NCBI GenBank assembly: GCA_013373625.1
Contig: JABXHM010000008.1
Location: forward strand, 1-64,000
DNA length: 64,000 nucleotides
Direction: 5' to 3'
DNA from: Alteromonadaceae bacterium
GTDB taxonomy: Bacteria; Pseudomonadota; Gammaproteobacteria; Enterobacterales; Alteromonadaceae
Under the pieces are notes generated by a model. It was not told the origin of the DNA and did no database searches. It was given only the letters and a program-made list of their open reading frames with translations. Each line of letters starts with the position of its first letter. Position 1 is the stretch's first letter. The translations under genes and the position numbers were made by a program. Positions 25,301-32,850 of the stretch are shown here, one piece after another.

Positions 25301-27171
25301 AACTTGGCCAGGTTAAGACTGGTATCCCACACAGCGCTATTGCTGGTTGCAGTTATTCAGGGGCTTTGGAAAGCCAGACGGTACTTACATATGATAATTT
25401 AGGGGCTGAGTGGAAAATCAGTTACGATGGAGGTAGTGGTTTTACAGCCCCTTCTAAAGTATACAGCAGAGACAAATTAGGAAACGTCAAATCTATTGAA
25501 ACAGGGGCGGTGAAGCATGTTTATAATTATAATTCACTTAATTTGTTAGATGATGAAACTCTATACATAAACAATGTTGCGAAAGTACCTGGTGCAGGTG
25601 GGGTTTCCATCGATTACGGCTATGACGAGCTGGGGAATCTCAGTTCAGTTAGTTACCCCGATGGCGACAGCATCTCTTATTCACCCAATAGTTTCGGGGA
25701 GCCCACGGTAGTTAAAAGAGAACGAGATGGTGAAACGGATTATAACTACGCAAGTGAGGTAGAGTACTACGCAAGTGGCCTTTTAAAAACCTTTGAATAT
25801 GGAAACGGTATTGTTCACGAAACAGTTCCTAATATTAGGAATGTACCTCAGATACTAAGTGATAATCTTAGTGGTCATAATATACTGGAACTAACTTATA
25901 GCTATGATAACAACTTAAATATTACTTCTGTCATAGATAGCGTGACTCCCGTATTTAGTTTGACGGAGTTAGAATATGATGGCCTTGATAGGCTTACTGC
26001 CACAGAAGACTATGATGGAAATGTCAGTAGTTCAATTGGTTACGACGCTTTAGGAAATATTACAAGCTATAATACACCTGAACGTTCACTGACTTACAAT
26101 TACGAAGCTTTTACCGGTGACCCTCGGGATAATCTATTAAGAGCAGTAGATCACGTTAATAACAGTACTACTTATAAATCGTTTAGTTATGATATGCGCG
26201 GCAATGTTATTAATGACAGCCTCCATTCATTTGTTTATAACCGAGCTAATCAGTTAGTAGAAGCAACCGGCGCAGCAAGTACAAATTCATATTTGTATGA
26301 TGGGCACAATCGGCGCGTTCAAACTGATGATACTAACGGGACTAGTATCAGCATATATGACTCAAATGGCAAATTGAGATACGTTGAGACAAACGGACAA
26401 GTTGTCAATTATGTGTATCTGGGAGATAGATTAATAGCTAAGGATGGATTTGTAACAGATAGAAAACCAGTTCAACATTTCAGGCCTTACGGAGCTAGCG
26501 TTGAAGGTGAAATAAATGATGTAGGGTTCACTGGTCACAAGTTTGATACTTCATTGGGGCTTAGCTATATGCAGGCACGATACTATGATCCCGTTATCGG
26601 GCGGTTTTATTCGAATGATCCCATCGGATTCCGTGATGTACATAGCTTTAATCGTTATGCGTATGCGAATAACAACCCGTATAAATATGTCGATCCTACT
26701 GGTGAAAGTGCAGTTGGTGCACTTACTACATTCATAGCAGCAGATGCTGCAACTCCTGAGCCAACAGATGCAGCTATTATTCCAAAGGCATTAGGCTATA
26801 CAATATTGCTTGGTGGTGCGATAGCTATTGATGCTGTCTTTAACGAATCCCCTGATGATATTGTGGTTGATGTACTTGATGGAAAAGTGCCAACAGGCAA
26901 ACCGGGAGAATACATAGGAGATCCCGCAGATCTTGAATCGGACCTTGAAGCTTTAACAGGTGGAGATACTAAACAGTATCCAAACGGTACGCGAGTTGGT
27001 CAAATGGAAGATGGTTCTACTGTTGAACAACATGGTTCGTCAGGGAAAGGAAGCGATGGGAATAAGGGCGCAAATGTAAGTAAAGGTACACCGACTATCA
27101 AGGTTAATAGGCCTCCGGGAACTAGAAATATTACGATAAGGTATCCGGAAATTAAGCAAGAGAGCCAATAG
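22321..27171 (+). CDS. Secreted RHS/YD-repeat polymorphic toxin
   Basis: A 1616-residue protein with a hydrophobic N-terminus resembling a signal peptide, a YD-repeat shell (examples YDGLGRQVSSSF, YDELGNLSSVSYPDGD, YDGLDRLTATEDYDGN), and the RHS-associated core GHKFDTSLGLSYMQARYYDP near residue 1403, ending at YVDPTG near 1458. The variable tip of about 155 residues follows: a hydrophobic segment (ALGYTILLGGAIAIDAVF), then a charged tail with YPNGTRVGQMEDGSTVEQHG. The tip is unassigned. AAGGAAG at 22305-22311, inside the previous gene, is its ribosome site, so the two genes are coupled. There is no PAAR or VgrG, so Sec export rather than type VI delivery is suggested. Codon use includes many AGA/AGG arginines, unlike the flanking genes. 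Confidence 0.85.
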   Translation: MRLISKLTNSAMLSVMAFYVIALESNGLQIEGVVSEAVNSMSTASAQNEPIYVQKEDVFGRLNSYEISAPAKPFGMKHDLSSGVVSFEIIDVAIPGNFKIPVEIRRVLSTGGSGVNALPDFKNWSLDIPRIYSTSVGRSYDGGQTILQGSGWRMGTACTDPAGEIEFGDGTKDFTKMSERAYFSGATLVIPGKVNEKILRTNSSEIEYKTVGNYKIKCIAGNDDGFEVLSPDGLTYTFDQRTRKIRSLQQSNSVYTYLELALVTQISDRFNNSVTYHYDDTGGLYSITSTDGREITINRSGGYSESVVPDFQGGTIDSIVVNNRTWDYDYSGNNDSYLSTVTLPDQTTWEYSESVRSYPVRSRQHGDGIDEEQLICYLAPNIDETSLQITNPSGAQATLTLSATYQGRAGVFRSNVDHTYTNSNLNPGLVKTYILNPKCSGVMALTQKHILLRDHSSYQTDYIYSQNPGYFSIEDIPEVNYSVDVPPSLDTAEQRAQHKYVVESKPDGSKSVYFFNQEQDSFYENKLVVQDDYDIDGTTLLKRTSHDYVQGVRVGSSHVFDNVKGINYRVNESLLTTKLFHDDGNDEYYTENQEWDEFGFTTLTLEHNDFSQRKKYVRYGYNHYINDNWLIGIPTTTEASGDGIDFENISELTYKTEFPFHLNEVKVSGVWQHRYEQYHDNGLPEEIIYNAVLRNSSANNTESLRFKRLLNYKRGIPQTIVLPNRYSDSGTIQSSQTVDDNGWVTSKTNLNNITAYYKFNNVGRLTAIDLPGSWKDQYLDWKSNVYNDLQVDVKYCDLNIERDGCNAGSVVLTKTVSFDSLLRKVQIQTYEFEAESRYLNYQYNFSNSPLFISYQSDNSNESQGQNIAYDGLGRQVSSSFSGGGTATTSYKNTNTLLTVDAESNRQITRYLAYGQPSYQQPLQISSPSDVGTTTTFGVNIFGDVDWIQQTDSNDVSNEALSLTEYRYYDAQHRVCKVTRSDIGATYYSYNAIGELGQVKTGIPHSAIAGCSYSGALESQTVLTYDNLGAEWKISYDGGSGFTAPSKVYSRDKLGNVKSIETGAVKHVYNYNSLNLLDDETLYINNVAKVPGAGGVSIDYGYDELGNLSSVSYPDGDSISYSPNSFGEPTVVKRERDGETDYNYASEVEYYASGLLKTFEYGNGIVHETVPNIRNVPQILSDNLSGHNILELTYSYDNNLNITSVIDSVTPVFSLTELEYDGLDRLTATEDYDGNVSSSIGYDALGNITSYNTPERSLTYNYEAFTGDPRDNLLRAVDHVNNSTTYKSFSYDMRGNVINDSLHSFVYNRANQLVEATGAASTNSYLYDGHNRRVQTDDTNGTSISIYDSNGKLRYVETNGQVVNYVYLGDRLIAKDGFVTDRKPVQHFRPYGASVEGEINDVGFTGHKFDTSLGLSYMQARYYDPVIGRFYSNDPIGFRDVHSFNRYAYANNNPYKYVDPTGESAVGALTTFIAADAATPEPTDAAIIPKALGYTILLGGAIAIDAVFNESPDDIVVDVLDGKVPTGKPGEYIGDPADLESDLEALTGGDTKQYPNGTRVGQMEDGSTVEQHGSSGKGSDGNKGANVSKGTPTIKVNRPPGTRNITIRYPEIKQESQ
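26566..26591 (+). repeat. 26-bp exact direct repeat, copy 1 (in RHS core)
   Basis: The same 26 bases occur at 27878-27903. This copy encodes SYMQARYYDP in the core of the full-length RHS gene. Similarity continues at lower identity through the rest of the core (SNDP and FNRYAYANNNPYKYVDP) and then stops at the variable tip. Confidence 0.9.
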
Positions 27172-27696
27172 ATGATAAATGAGAAATTTGTTGAATTGCT
27201 AGACAACTTTGATGGCGAAGAAAAGAATTGTAGACGTGTGTTTATGATTTCTTGGGCTGATACTGATGAGCAAGTCGGAATTGATTATTGCATGCCGTTT
27301 ATGTCAGAAGAAGATGTGTCCGTGGTTATAAGAAGCATAGAACCTTCGGGTAGTTTATATTTTGTTTCTGACGTCGGAACAGAAGAAGAGCCTTATCACC
27401 TAAGTTTTAGTTTACCAAAAACTGTAGAGTCGTTAATAAATTTTCAAAGATGCGGCTTTTTAAAGACGGATTTACTGAGTACTTTTTACATCTTTGATGA
27501 TTCTTTATCTTGGTACATTCTAGTTGATGAAGGTCTAATGATTGCTATGAAAACACACATTTTCGACAAATTTCTCAAGGAATATGGTGGAGCAAATTTG
27601 TTACTGTCTAGGATGAAGCATGAGTTAGAAGACTCAAGTGGGCCTGCTGCTGATTTGAGGGCCAATATTATAAGGGAGTTTGAAGCACTAATTTAA
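27172..27696 (+). CDS. Putative immunity protein for the RHS tip
   Basis: Not recognised by sequence. It is a 174-residue, acidic, cytoplasmic-looking protein (no signal peptide) whose ATG directly abuts the stop of the RHS gene. Position, size and acidity opposite a basic toxin tail are what immunity genes of polymorphic toxins show. The strong terminator 52 bases downstream closes the three-gene unit. The immunity role is inferred from context alone. Confidence 0.65.
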   Translation: MINEKFVELLDNFDGEEKNCRRVFMISWADTDEQVGIDYCMPFMSEEDVSVVIRSIEPSGSLYFVSDVGTEEEPYHLSFSLPKTVESLINFQRCGFLKTDLLSTFYIFDDSLSWYILVDEGLMIAMKTHIFDKFLKEYGGANLLLSRMKHELEDSSGPAADLRANIIREFEALI

Positions 27697-27748
27697 AGTG
27701 AACTTTGAATATAAAAGCAATTAATAGAGCCACTTTGTCTGAACTCAC

Positions 27749-27774
27749 AGCCTCGCACTTGCGGGGCTTTTTTT
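27749..27774 (+). terminator. Intrinsic terminator of the RHS-immunity operon
   Basis: AGCCTCGC (27749-27756) pairs with GCGGGGCT (27761-27768), with one G-U pair, around an ACTT loop, followed by a run of seven Ts (27768-27774). It separates the active toxin-immunity unit from the displaced tip downstream. Confidence 0.88.
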
Positions 27775-27874
27775 GAACATAATTCGTGCAGACTGCACTG
27801 TCATAGCTATACTGCTAACATACTGTATCAAATATGATTTATTGATTTTCTACTATGATTCGTAGTGTCGTTAA

Positions 27875-28477
27875 ATGTATATGCAGGCACGATACTATGA
27901 TCCAGTCATAGGTCGTTTCTACTCGAATGATCCTGTTGGGACAATGGGGCACCTGAGCGGTGGCAATATCCAAGGCTTTAATCGATATGCATACGCAAAT
28001 AACAACCCGTATAAGTATGTAGACCCAGATGGAAATAATCCTCGAAGGGCATTATTCAGAGTTTTGAAAGATCCCGTCCATTCGGCGAAACAAGGGTTTA
28101 GGAAAGCACGCAGATTTTTAAGGGATAATGGGGTACTAGCTCCAGCGCCAGTAAGAAATGAAGGTGTGGTAAATGGTGACGTGCCAGTTTCACCTGATAT
28201 TGACCCCGCCGATGTTGCAGGTAAAACACCTGATGAAATTGACGATATTGCTGGAGAACATGGGTTAGAATCTAAAGGTCCTGATCCTAAATCTGGTCAA
28301 GGAGCTTACACTGATCCTGTAACTGGAAAGCAAAGGATTCTAGTTCACCCTAATCCGAAGACTGGCGATTGTGGAGCACACTGTCATGTAAATGATGCGG
28401 ATGGAAATAGGCTTGATATTGACGGCAATGTAGTTGAACCTGAATCACCAGATAGTAACAGGACAGGCACTATGTGA
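27875..28477 (+). pseudogene. Orphan RHS core fragment with an alternative toxin tip
   Basis: The open frame begins inside the conserved RHS core (MQARYYDPVIGRFYSNDP), with no YD-repeat shell and no ribosome site before it, and shares a 26-bp exact repeat with the full-length gene. After YVDPDG the sequence is quite different from the first tip: a basic stretch (PRRALFRVLKDPVHSAKQGF), then KTPDEIDDIAGEHGLESKGP, KSGQGAYTDPVTGKQRILVH and CGAHCHVND, a pattern that recurs in RHS tips but is not assigned here to an enzyme family. It looks like a displaced tip kept as a silent cassette. No immunity gene is evident in the 215 bases that follow. Confidence 0.75.
27878..27903 (+). repeat. 26-bp exact direct repeat, copy 2 (orphan tip)
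   Basis: Identical to 26566-26591. It marks the left boundary of similarity between the orphan cassette and the full-length RHS gene; the bases just before it are unrelated. It could serve as a homology arm for tip exchange. Confidence 0.9.
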
Positions 28478-28692
28478 GAATACAGAAAGCAATTTTCAGC
28501 AACAACAATCTGGGTGTTGTTCCATATCGGTGTTTTTTGTAATTTTAGATAGTAAAACTGAAGTTGTTGGTATGCAAAAGGTGGCTTATGTTGGTCAAGT
28601 AGCTGCAGTCATACCTCGCTCAGTGCTAGGCGATGTTGAATGACAGAGTGATGTTTTAAAATTGGCGTTAGGCTCTATGGCCCAGCTAATCT

Positions 28693-29637
28693 TTACCCGT
28701 AGCCTTCTTGTTTTTTGCGTTGATTTAGTTGCTTTTCAATACTCACTGATGATTTAAAAGTTGTCTCAATACCAGATACCATGTTTTTCCAGTCACAGTA
28801 CTCCAATCCAATCCGACTCAGAATGCGGGAATTAGAATCATTGATTTTTCCTTTCTTGTTGGGATGTAAGCAGCGCCCCGAAAGTTCAACCAGCTCAATA
28901 TAATCCTGTAGCCGAAAAGGTAAGCCGTCGGGCATGTTGTTAGTTGGATTACCTGCAAAGGGGAGTAACGGAGCCGGTTGTCGATTTAATTTAGCCTCGT
29001 TGATACGTTTTTTAATACTTGTGTGCATTGATACTTCTGGGGTATCGGCCAAACAGGCGCGTACCGGGTTTAAGTCGACATATGCCATGCAGGCGGCTAA
29101 TGCAGCTTCATCTAAAAGCGCCTGTGACTTAAATCGGCCCTCCCAGAAATGACCTGTACAGTTATCTTCTTTGTTAGCACGACGAGCAATGGACTCATTC
29201 AGCAAGCGCATAAACCAACTTATATCGTACAGCCGCTTACGGTAAACTTCAGCGAGGCTTATTACGGTTGCAGTCTCTGCTTCAGACAACGTGTTACAAT
29301 CAGCGGGGGCAATATAACGTTGTGGCAATAGCATGCCTTTGTAGAGTCGGTGCCACCGCCTGATTACGTCTTTCACACCTAACGAATCAGCCTTTTGCTT
29401 GTTGATACGCAATACTACGTGTGTATGATTGCTCATTACCGCATAAGCGCACACATCAACACAAAATACCTCTGCCAAAAATAGTAATCTGTCTTCCACC
29501 CATTGTCTGCGATGCTCATAGCTTTTGCCTGTCAGCTTATCTTCTCCACATAAGAATGCCCGTCGAACACAGCGGGAAATGCAATGGTAGTAAGGCGTGT
29601 CTGAAAGGTTGATGAGGCTTTTACGGGGTCTGGGCAC
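28693..29637 (-). CDS. REP-associated tyrosine transposase (RAYT/Y1 type), copy 1
   Basis: A 314-residue single-strand HUH nuclease of the Y1 transposase superfamily. The metal-binding HxH is H71-T-H73 in VMSNHTHVVL. The likely nucleophile is Y186 in AYVDLNPVRA, the position matching the catalytic tyrosine of E. coli RayT. FWEGRFKSQALLDE is also typical. It is intact. It lies between the orphan RHS tip and a truncated gene, in the opposite orientation to both, so it may have contributed to the rearrangement. No TGGGTGTC repeats like those around copy 2 were found next to it. Confidence 0.85.
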   Translation of the reverse strand: MPRPRKSLINLSDTPYYHCISRCVRRAFLCGEDKLTGKSYEHRRQWVEDRLLFLAEVFCVDVCAYAVMSNHTHVVLRINKQKADSLGVKDVIRRWHRLYKGMLLPQRYIAPADCNTLSEAETATVISLAEVYRKRLYDISWFMRLLNESIARRANKEDNCTGHFWEGRFKSQALLDEAALAACMAYVDLNPVRACLADTPEVSMHTSIKKRINEAKLNRQPAPLLPFAGNPTNNMPDGLPFRLQDYIELVELSGRCLHPNKKGKINDSNSRILSRIGLEYCDWKNMVSGIETTFKSSVSIEKQLNQRKKQEGYG

Positions 29638-29710
29638 AGGGTTTCACCATCGCTAGAAAAGTAGTGTATTCATTGTGCTTACATTAGGGCAAAATCCAAC
29701 TGGGCTTGAG

Positions 29711-29735
29711 ACTAGCGAGGACTAGGACTAGCGAG
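29711..29735. repeat. Short tandem repeat ACTAGCGAG
   Basis: ACTAGCGAG occurs at 29711-29719 and again at 29727-29735, 16 bases apart, with ACTAGG between. It lies upstream of the transposase and at the broken left end of the next gene fragment, so it may be a junction or recognition sequence. Confidence 0.5.
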
Positions 29736-29744
29736 TGACTGTCT

Positions 29745-30464
29745 TTGTTTTTACTGCCGGCAGGTTATACCCGTCTGCGAACCGCTGAAAAAGACGCAAG
29801 TGTAAGCGTTGAGGTGGCCAAAAATAACACTCAACTTATTTTAACACCCGATACGGAATTGCTCGGTAATACCGTATACAACTACGTTATCAATGAGCTA
29901 ACGTCTATCGCCAGTGGCGAGCAAGTAAATCTGAGCAGTGATGATAAGGTGTTTACGACATCGGTTAATGCAAATGATGAGTTCAGTATTAGCGATGTAG
30001 TGTTAGATAACGCCAACTACTATTCAAACGGTGCGCTGCTGGTTGCAGAAAATACGGCGGGTGAAGCCAATACGGCAAACGAGAGAAGAGAGCGTGTTAA
30101 TTTGCTATTGCCAACCAGTATTGAAAGCCTGAATTATTTAGTGATGAATTTACAAAGTTATACTGAAAATGATCAGCAATATACTGATTACGCCTCATAT
30201 GAAATCGTCTTCGACGGTAATGTGCAGATTAGCCGTTCCTTTGCGCTCAACGTTGCAGAGAATGAGAACATTGTCAGGGACTCGTATTATAACTTTGTAA
30301 AAGGTACAACAATGGCGTCTGGTGAGTTTAGATACGTGCTTAGTATTTCTATGTATCTCAACGATAATAAACCTGAAAACGCGAATACCATGACCTTTAA
30401 CTATGAGTACCAGACTCAGGCCGGTGTGACCGACTCGGGAACCATCACACTGCCAGTGCTATAA
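29745..30464 (+). pseudogene. 5'-truncated surface protein fragment with Ig-like domain
   Basis: The frame has no signal peptide, no ribosome site and no credible start. It opens just after the short repeats. The first 70 residues (VSVEVAKNNTQLILTPDTEL onward, ending KVFTTS) read like the second half of a Big_5/SbsA-type Ig-like domain. The rest (DEFSISDVVLDNANYYSNGA onward) is an unrecognised beta-rich domain. The 3' end is intact and followed by a terminator. It is probably the C-terminal remnant of a larger exported protein whose 5' part was lost when the island formed. Confidence 0.6.
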
Positions 30465-30487
30465 CACAAAGTCATAGCCAGATTGTT

Positions 30488-30512
30488 AAAAAGCCCGCAG
30501 ATGCGGGCTTTT
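30488..30512. terminator. Bidirectional terminator
   Basis: AAAAAGCCCGC and GCGGGCTTTT pair around AGAT. It ends the truncated gene on the plus strand and the symporter gene on the minus strand. Confidence 0.88.
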
Positions 30513-30539
30513 GTGTATTTGCAGAGCTGGCACTGGCTG

Positions 30540-32102
30540 TTAACTCAACCAGGCAGATAAATTAGCCACAACAAAAAGTAAAACCAGTGACCACACCACT
30601 ATCACCAAAACCATTCGTAACGTGAGACCGCCAAAGGAGGGCTGCGGCGTAGCAACATTACTTGCGGGCACCAACTTGTTTGCGACTAACCCCGTGAACA
30701 CTGTGACCACAAAGCCAATAGCATTCCACCAGAACCAAAATATCGGGTTATCACTCAACCACAAAAACGTATTTACAAAGACTCCCATCATTAATCCCAC
30801 ATTGGCGGCTTTAGCGGTAATTGATTTGCTATGAATACCGACCAAAAACGTCGCCAGCACCGGACCGTAAAATACCGATCCTATTTTATTAATGGCTTCA
30901 ATGATCGTCGGCGCGATATCCCCCGCAAACAAAGACAGTAAGAGCGTAACCAGCCCCCAGCCAACACCGGCAATACGGGCAAAACGCATGTATTCGCTGT
31001 CGCTGGGCTCATGCCCTTTATAACGACAGAAATCTTCAGTAGTCACCGCCGCCAGGCTGTTAATGGCTGAACTTAAGGACGACATAGCCGCCGCCATAAT
31101 GGCCACAACCAGCAAACCAATCACGCCGGGGGGCAGGTAGTTTACAATGAATACCGGCATCATCCAGTCAGGTTGATCGGCGGGAATTTGAGCCTGTAAT
31201 TCGGGGGATTGCATGACTAGAGCACCAATCACCAGACCTGCCGCGCAGTAAATAAGGGTAATGGGGAAGCGGCTAATAGCCACGGTGTACATTACTTTGC
31301 GCAAGTCTTTGACACTATGGGCTGACAGCGAGCGCTGGGCTTCAGACTGGTCACAGCCATAATAGGAAGCGTACAATACGATACCGCCAAATAGCATCGG
31401 GAGCAGGCCAAAGTCATTACCATTAAGCCCTACAGCGCTGATGTTAATAGCGTCGAGACGCTCTGAGTTAATCAGTGATAAGGCGCTGTCGACCCCGCCA
31501 ATTGCATCCAATGCAACAAATAAGCAGGTTAACGCGCCCGCCAGAATAAGGATCATTTGCACCGCATCGCCAAACACCACAGCTTTCATACCGCCTACCG
31601 CCGAATATATCAGGGTAATCACACCAATCAGTACGATACTGTGCCACTGTTGTAAGCCCATGGTGCCTTGAAGGATCAGTGATATAGCGTAAATCATAAT
31701 GGCAGTTGCAAAGGAACGGCTGAGCTGAAACACAAAGCTAATGAGCAGCCGTGTAGAGCGTTCAAAGCGACGCTCCAGAAAGTCATACACGCTGACAACC
31801 CCGCTCTGGTGCAATGTGGGTAGCAAACGCCATAACATGAGTAATACGGCAATTGGCAGGGCAAGTTCGTAGGACAGCCAAATTAAGCCTCCGCCTTCGC
31901 GCAGCCCAACAAAAGCCGGCGCGGAGATAAAACTAATGGCAGAGAGTTGCGTTGCCATGACTGACAGTGCCAAGGCGGGCCATGGGATAGTGCGTCCACC
32001 CAGAAAATAGTCTTTGCTGTTGCGTTGATAGCGAAACGCCACTCCCATGGCTAATAAACCCATCAGGTAAATGCCAATAATGGTGTAGTCAATCCAGATC
32101 AC
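30540..32102 (-). CDS. Sodium:solute symporter (SSS family)
   Basis: Inner-membrane sodium-coupled transporter of the SSS family, with about 13 membrane segments over 520 residues. Landmarks are the RNSKDYFLGGRTIPWPALAL opening, ATQLSAISFISAPAF (sodium-site helix) and YSAVGGMKAVVFGDAVQ. The GTG at 32102 is chosen: AGGGAGA stands just before it on the minus strand, and it trims a 17-residue extension without family support. Substrate is unknown; the family covers sugars, sialic acid, amino acids and others, and the neighbours give no clear hint. Confidence 0.9.
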   Translation of the reverse strand: MIWIDYTIIGIYLMGLLAMGVAFRYQRNSKDYFLGGRTIPWPALALSVMATQLSAISFISAPAFVGLREGGGLIWLSYELALPIAVLLMLWRLLPTLHQSGVVSVYDFLERRFERSTRLLISFVFQLSRSFATAIMIYAISLILQGTMGLQQWHSIVLIGVITLIYSAVGGMKAVVFGDAVQMILILAGALTCLFVALDAIGGVDSALSLINSERLDAINISAVGLNGNDFGLLPMLFGGIVLYASYYGCDQSEAQRSLSAHSVKDLRKVMYTVAISRFPITLIYCAAGLVIGALVMQSPELQAQIPADQPDWMMPVFIVNYLPPGVIGLLVVAIMAAAMSSLSSAINSLAAVTTEDFCRYKGHEPSDSEYMRFARIAGVGWGLVTLLLSLFAGDIAPTIIEAINKIGSVFYGPVLATFLVGIHSKSITAKAANVGLMMGVFVNTFLWLSDNPIFWFWWNAIGFVVTVFTGLVANKLVPASNVATPQPSFGGLTLRMVLVIVVWSLVLLFVVANLSAWLS

Positions 32103-32278
32103 AGTGCTCTCCCTTACAAAACCCTGCTTCAGTATGCTGATTTCAATACACAATTACCAGTTTACCTACAGTGACTTCATCCTGAGGCAGGAGTGATTGG
32201 TCGGCTGCTACTTGCATAATATTTAACTGACTGGTTAGATGATTTTCTAGATTTATTTTCTCACGGTGGAGGCAGGCC

Positions 32279-32818
32279 ATGAACTGGCGTACAGTAAGCT
32301 TATTAATTTGTATCGTAATGCTTTCAGCTTGCAGCAATAGCGACTGGCGAACTGCTAGTCGCGAACCGGCCGGCATTGCACCTGATCCCATGGTAACAAA
32401 AGATGCCGTAATAGAAGTGTATGAGGCCGACGCGTTCAGTTGGCGCGGCTGGTTTGCGGTGCATACCTGGTTGGCAATTAAGCCGCAAAACGCAGCTGAA
32501 TACGACGTGTATGAAGTGGTCGGCTGGCGGGTAAATAGTGGTAATCCGGCGGTGCGGCATTACCAGACACCCACGCCAGACCGCTACTGGTACGGCGCTA
32601 AACCTGAAAAAGTCTTGTCGATAACCGGCGATAAAGCACAACGGCTAATCCCCGACATTGTCGCAGCGATCGACCGCTACCCATGGGCAAATGAATATAC
32701 CGTCTTCCCTGGCCCGAACAGCAATACGTTTCCAGCCTGGATAGGCTTGCAAGTTCCTGAGTTAGAGTTAGATATGCCGTTTAATGCAATTGGAGCCGGG
32801 TATGCAGATAGATCTTAG
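32279..32818 (+). CDS. DUF3750 lipoprotein, probably short at the C-terminus
   Basis: A lipobox LSAC at residues 15-18 predicts a lipid-anchored envelope protein. The DUF3750 landmarks are FAVHTWLAIKP, YEVVGWRVN, the YPWANEYTVFPGPNSNTFPAW segment (given here as two overlapping landmarks, RYPWANEYTVFPGP and GPNSNTFPAW) and LDMPFNAIGAGY. Family members usually continue for some tens of residues past AIGKDY with a glycine-rich tail; this one stops at GYADRS, so it may be naturally short or truncated. Function is unknown. The MFS gene starts 33 bases later. Confidence 0.75.
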   Translation: MNWRTVSLLICIVMLSACSNSDWRTASREPAGIAPDPMVTKDAVIEVYEADAFSWRGWFAVHTWLAIKPQNAAEYDVYEVVGWRVNSGNPAVRHYQTPTPDRYWYGAKPEKVLSITGDKAQRLIPDIVAAIDRYPWANEYTVFPGPNSNTFPAWIGLQVPELELDMPFNAIGAGYADRS

Positions 32819-32850
32819 TATGGTGGTTAATTTCGTTTGGAGTACAACGA

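Noticed and set aside
22321..27171. Type VI secretion effector interpretation of the RHS protein
   Set aside because: No PAAR, VgrG, DUF4123 or other type VI gene is present, and the N-terminus looks like an export signal.
28434..28643. 69-residue frame overlapping the end of the orphan RHS tip as a possible immunity gene
   Set aside because: No ribosome site, largely overlaps the tip's end in another frame, and its composition does not look like a real protein.
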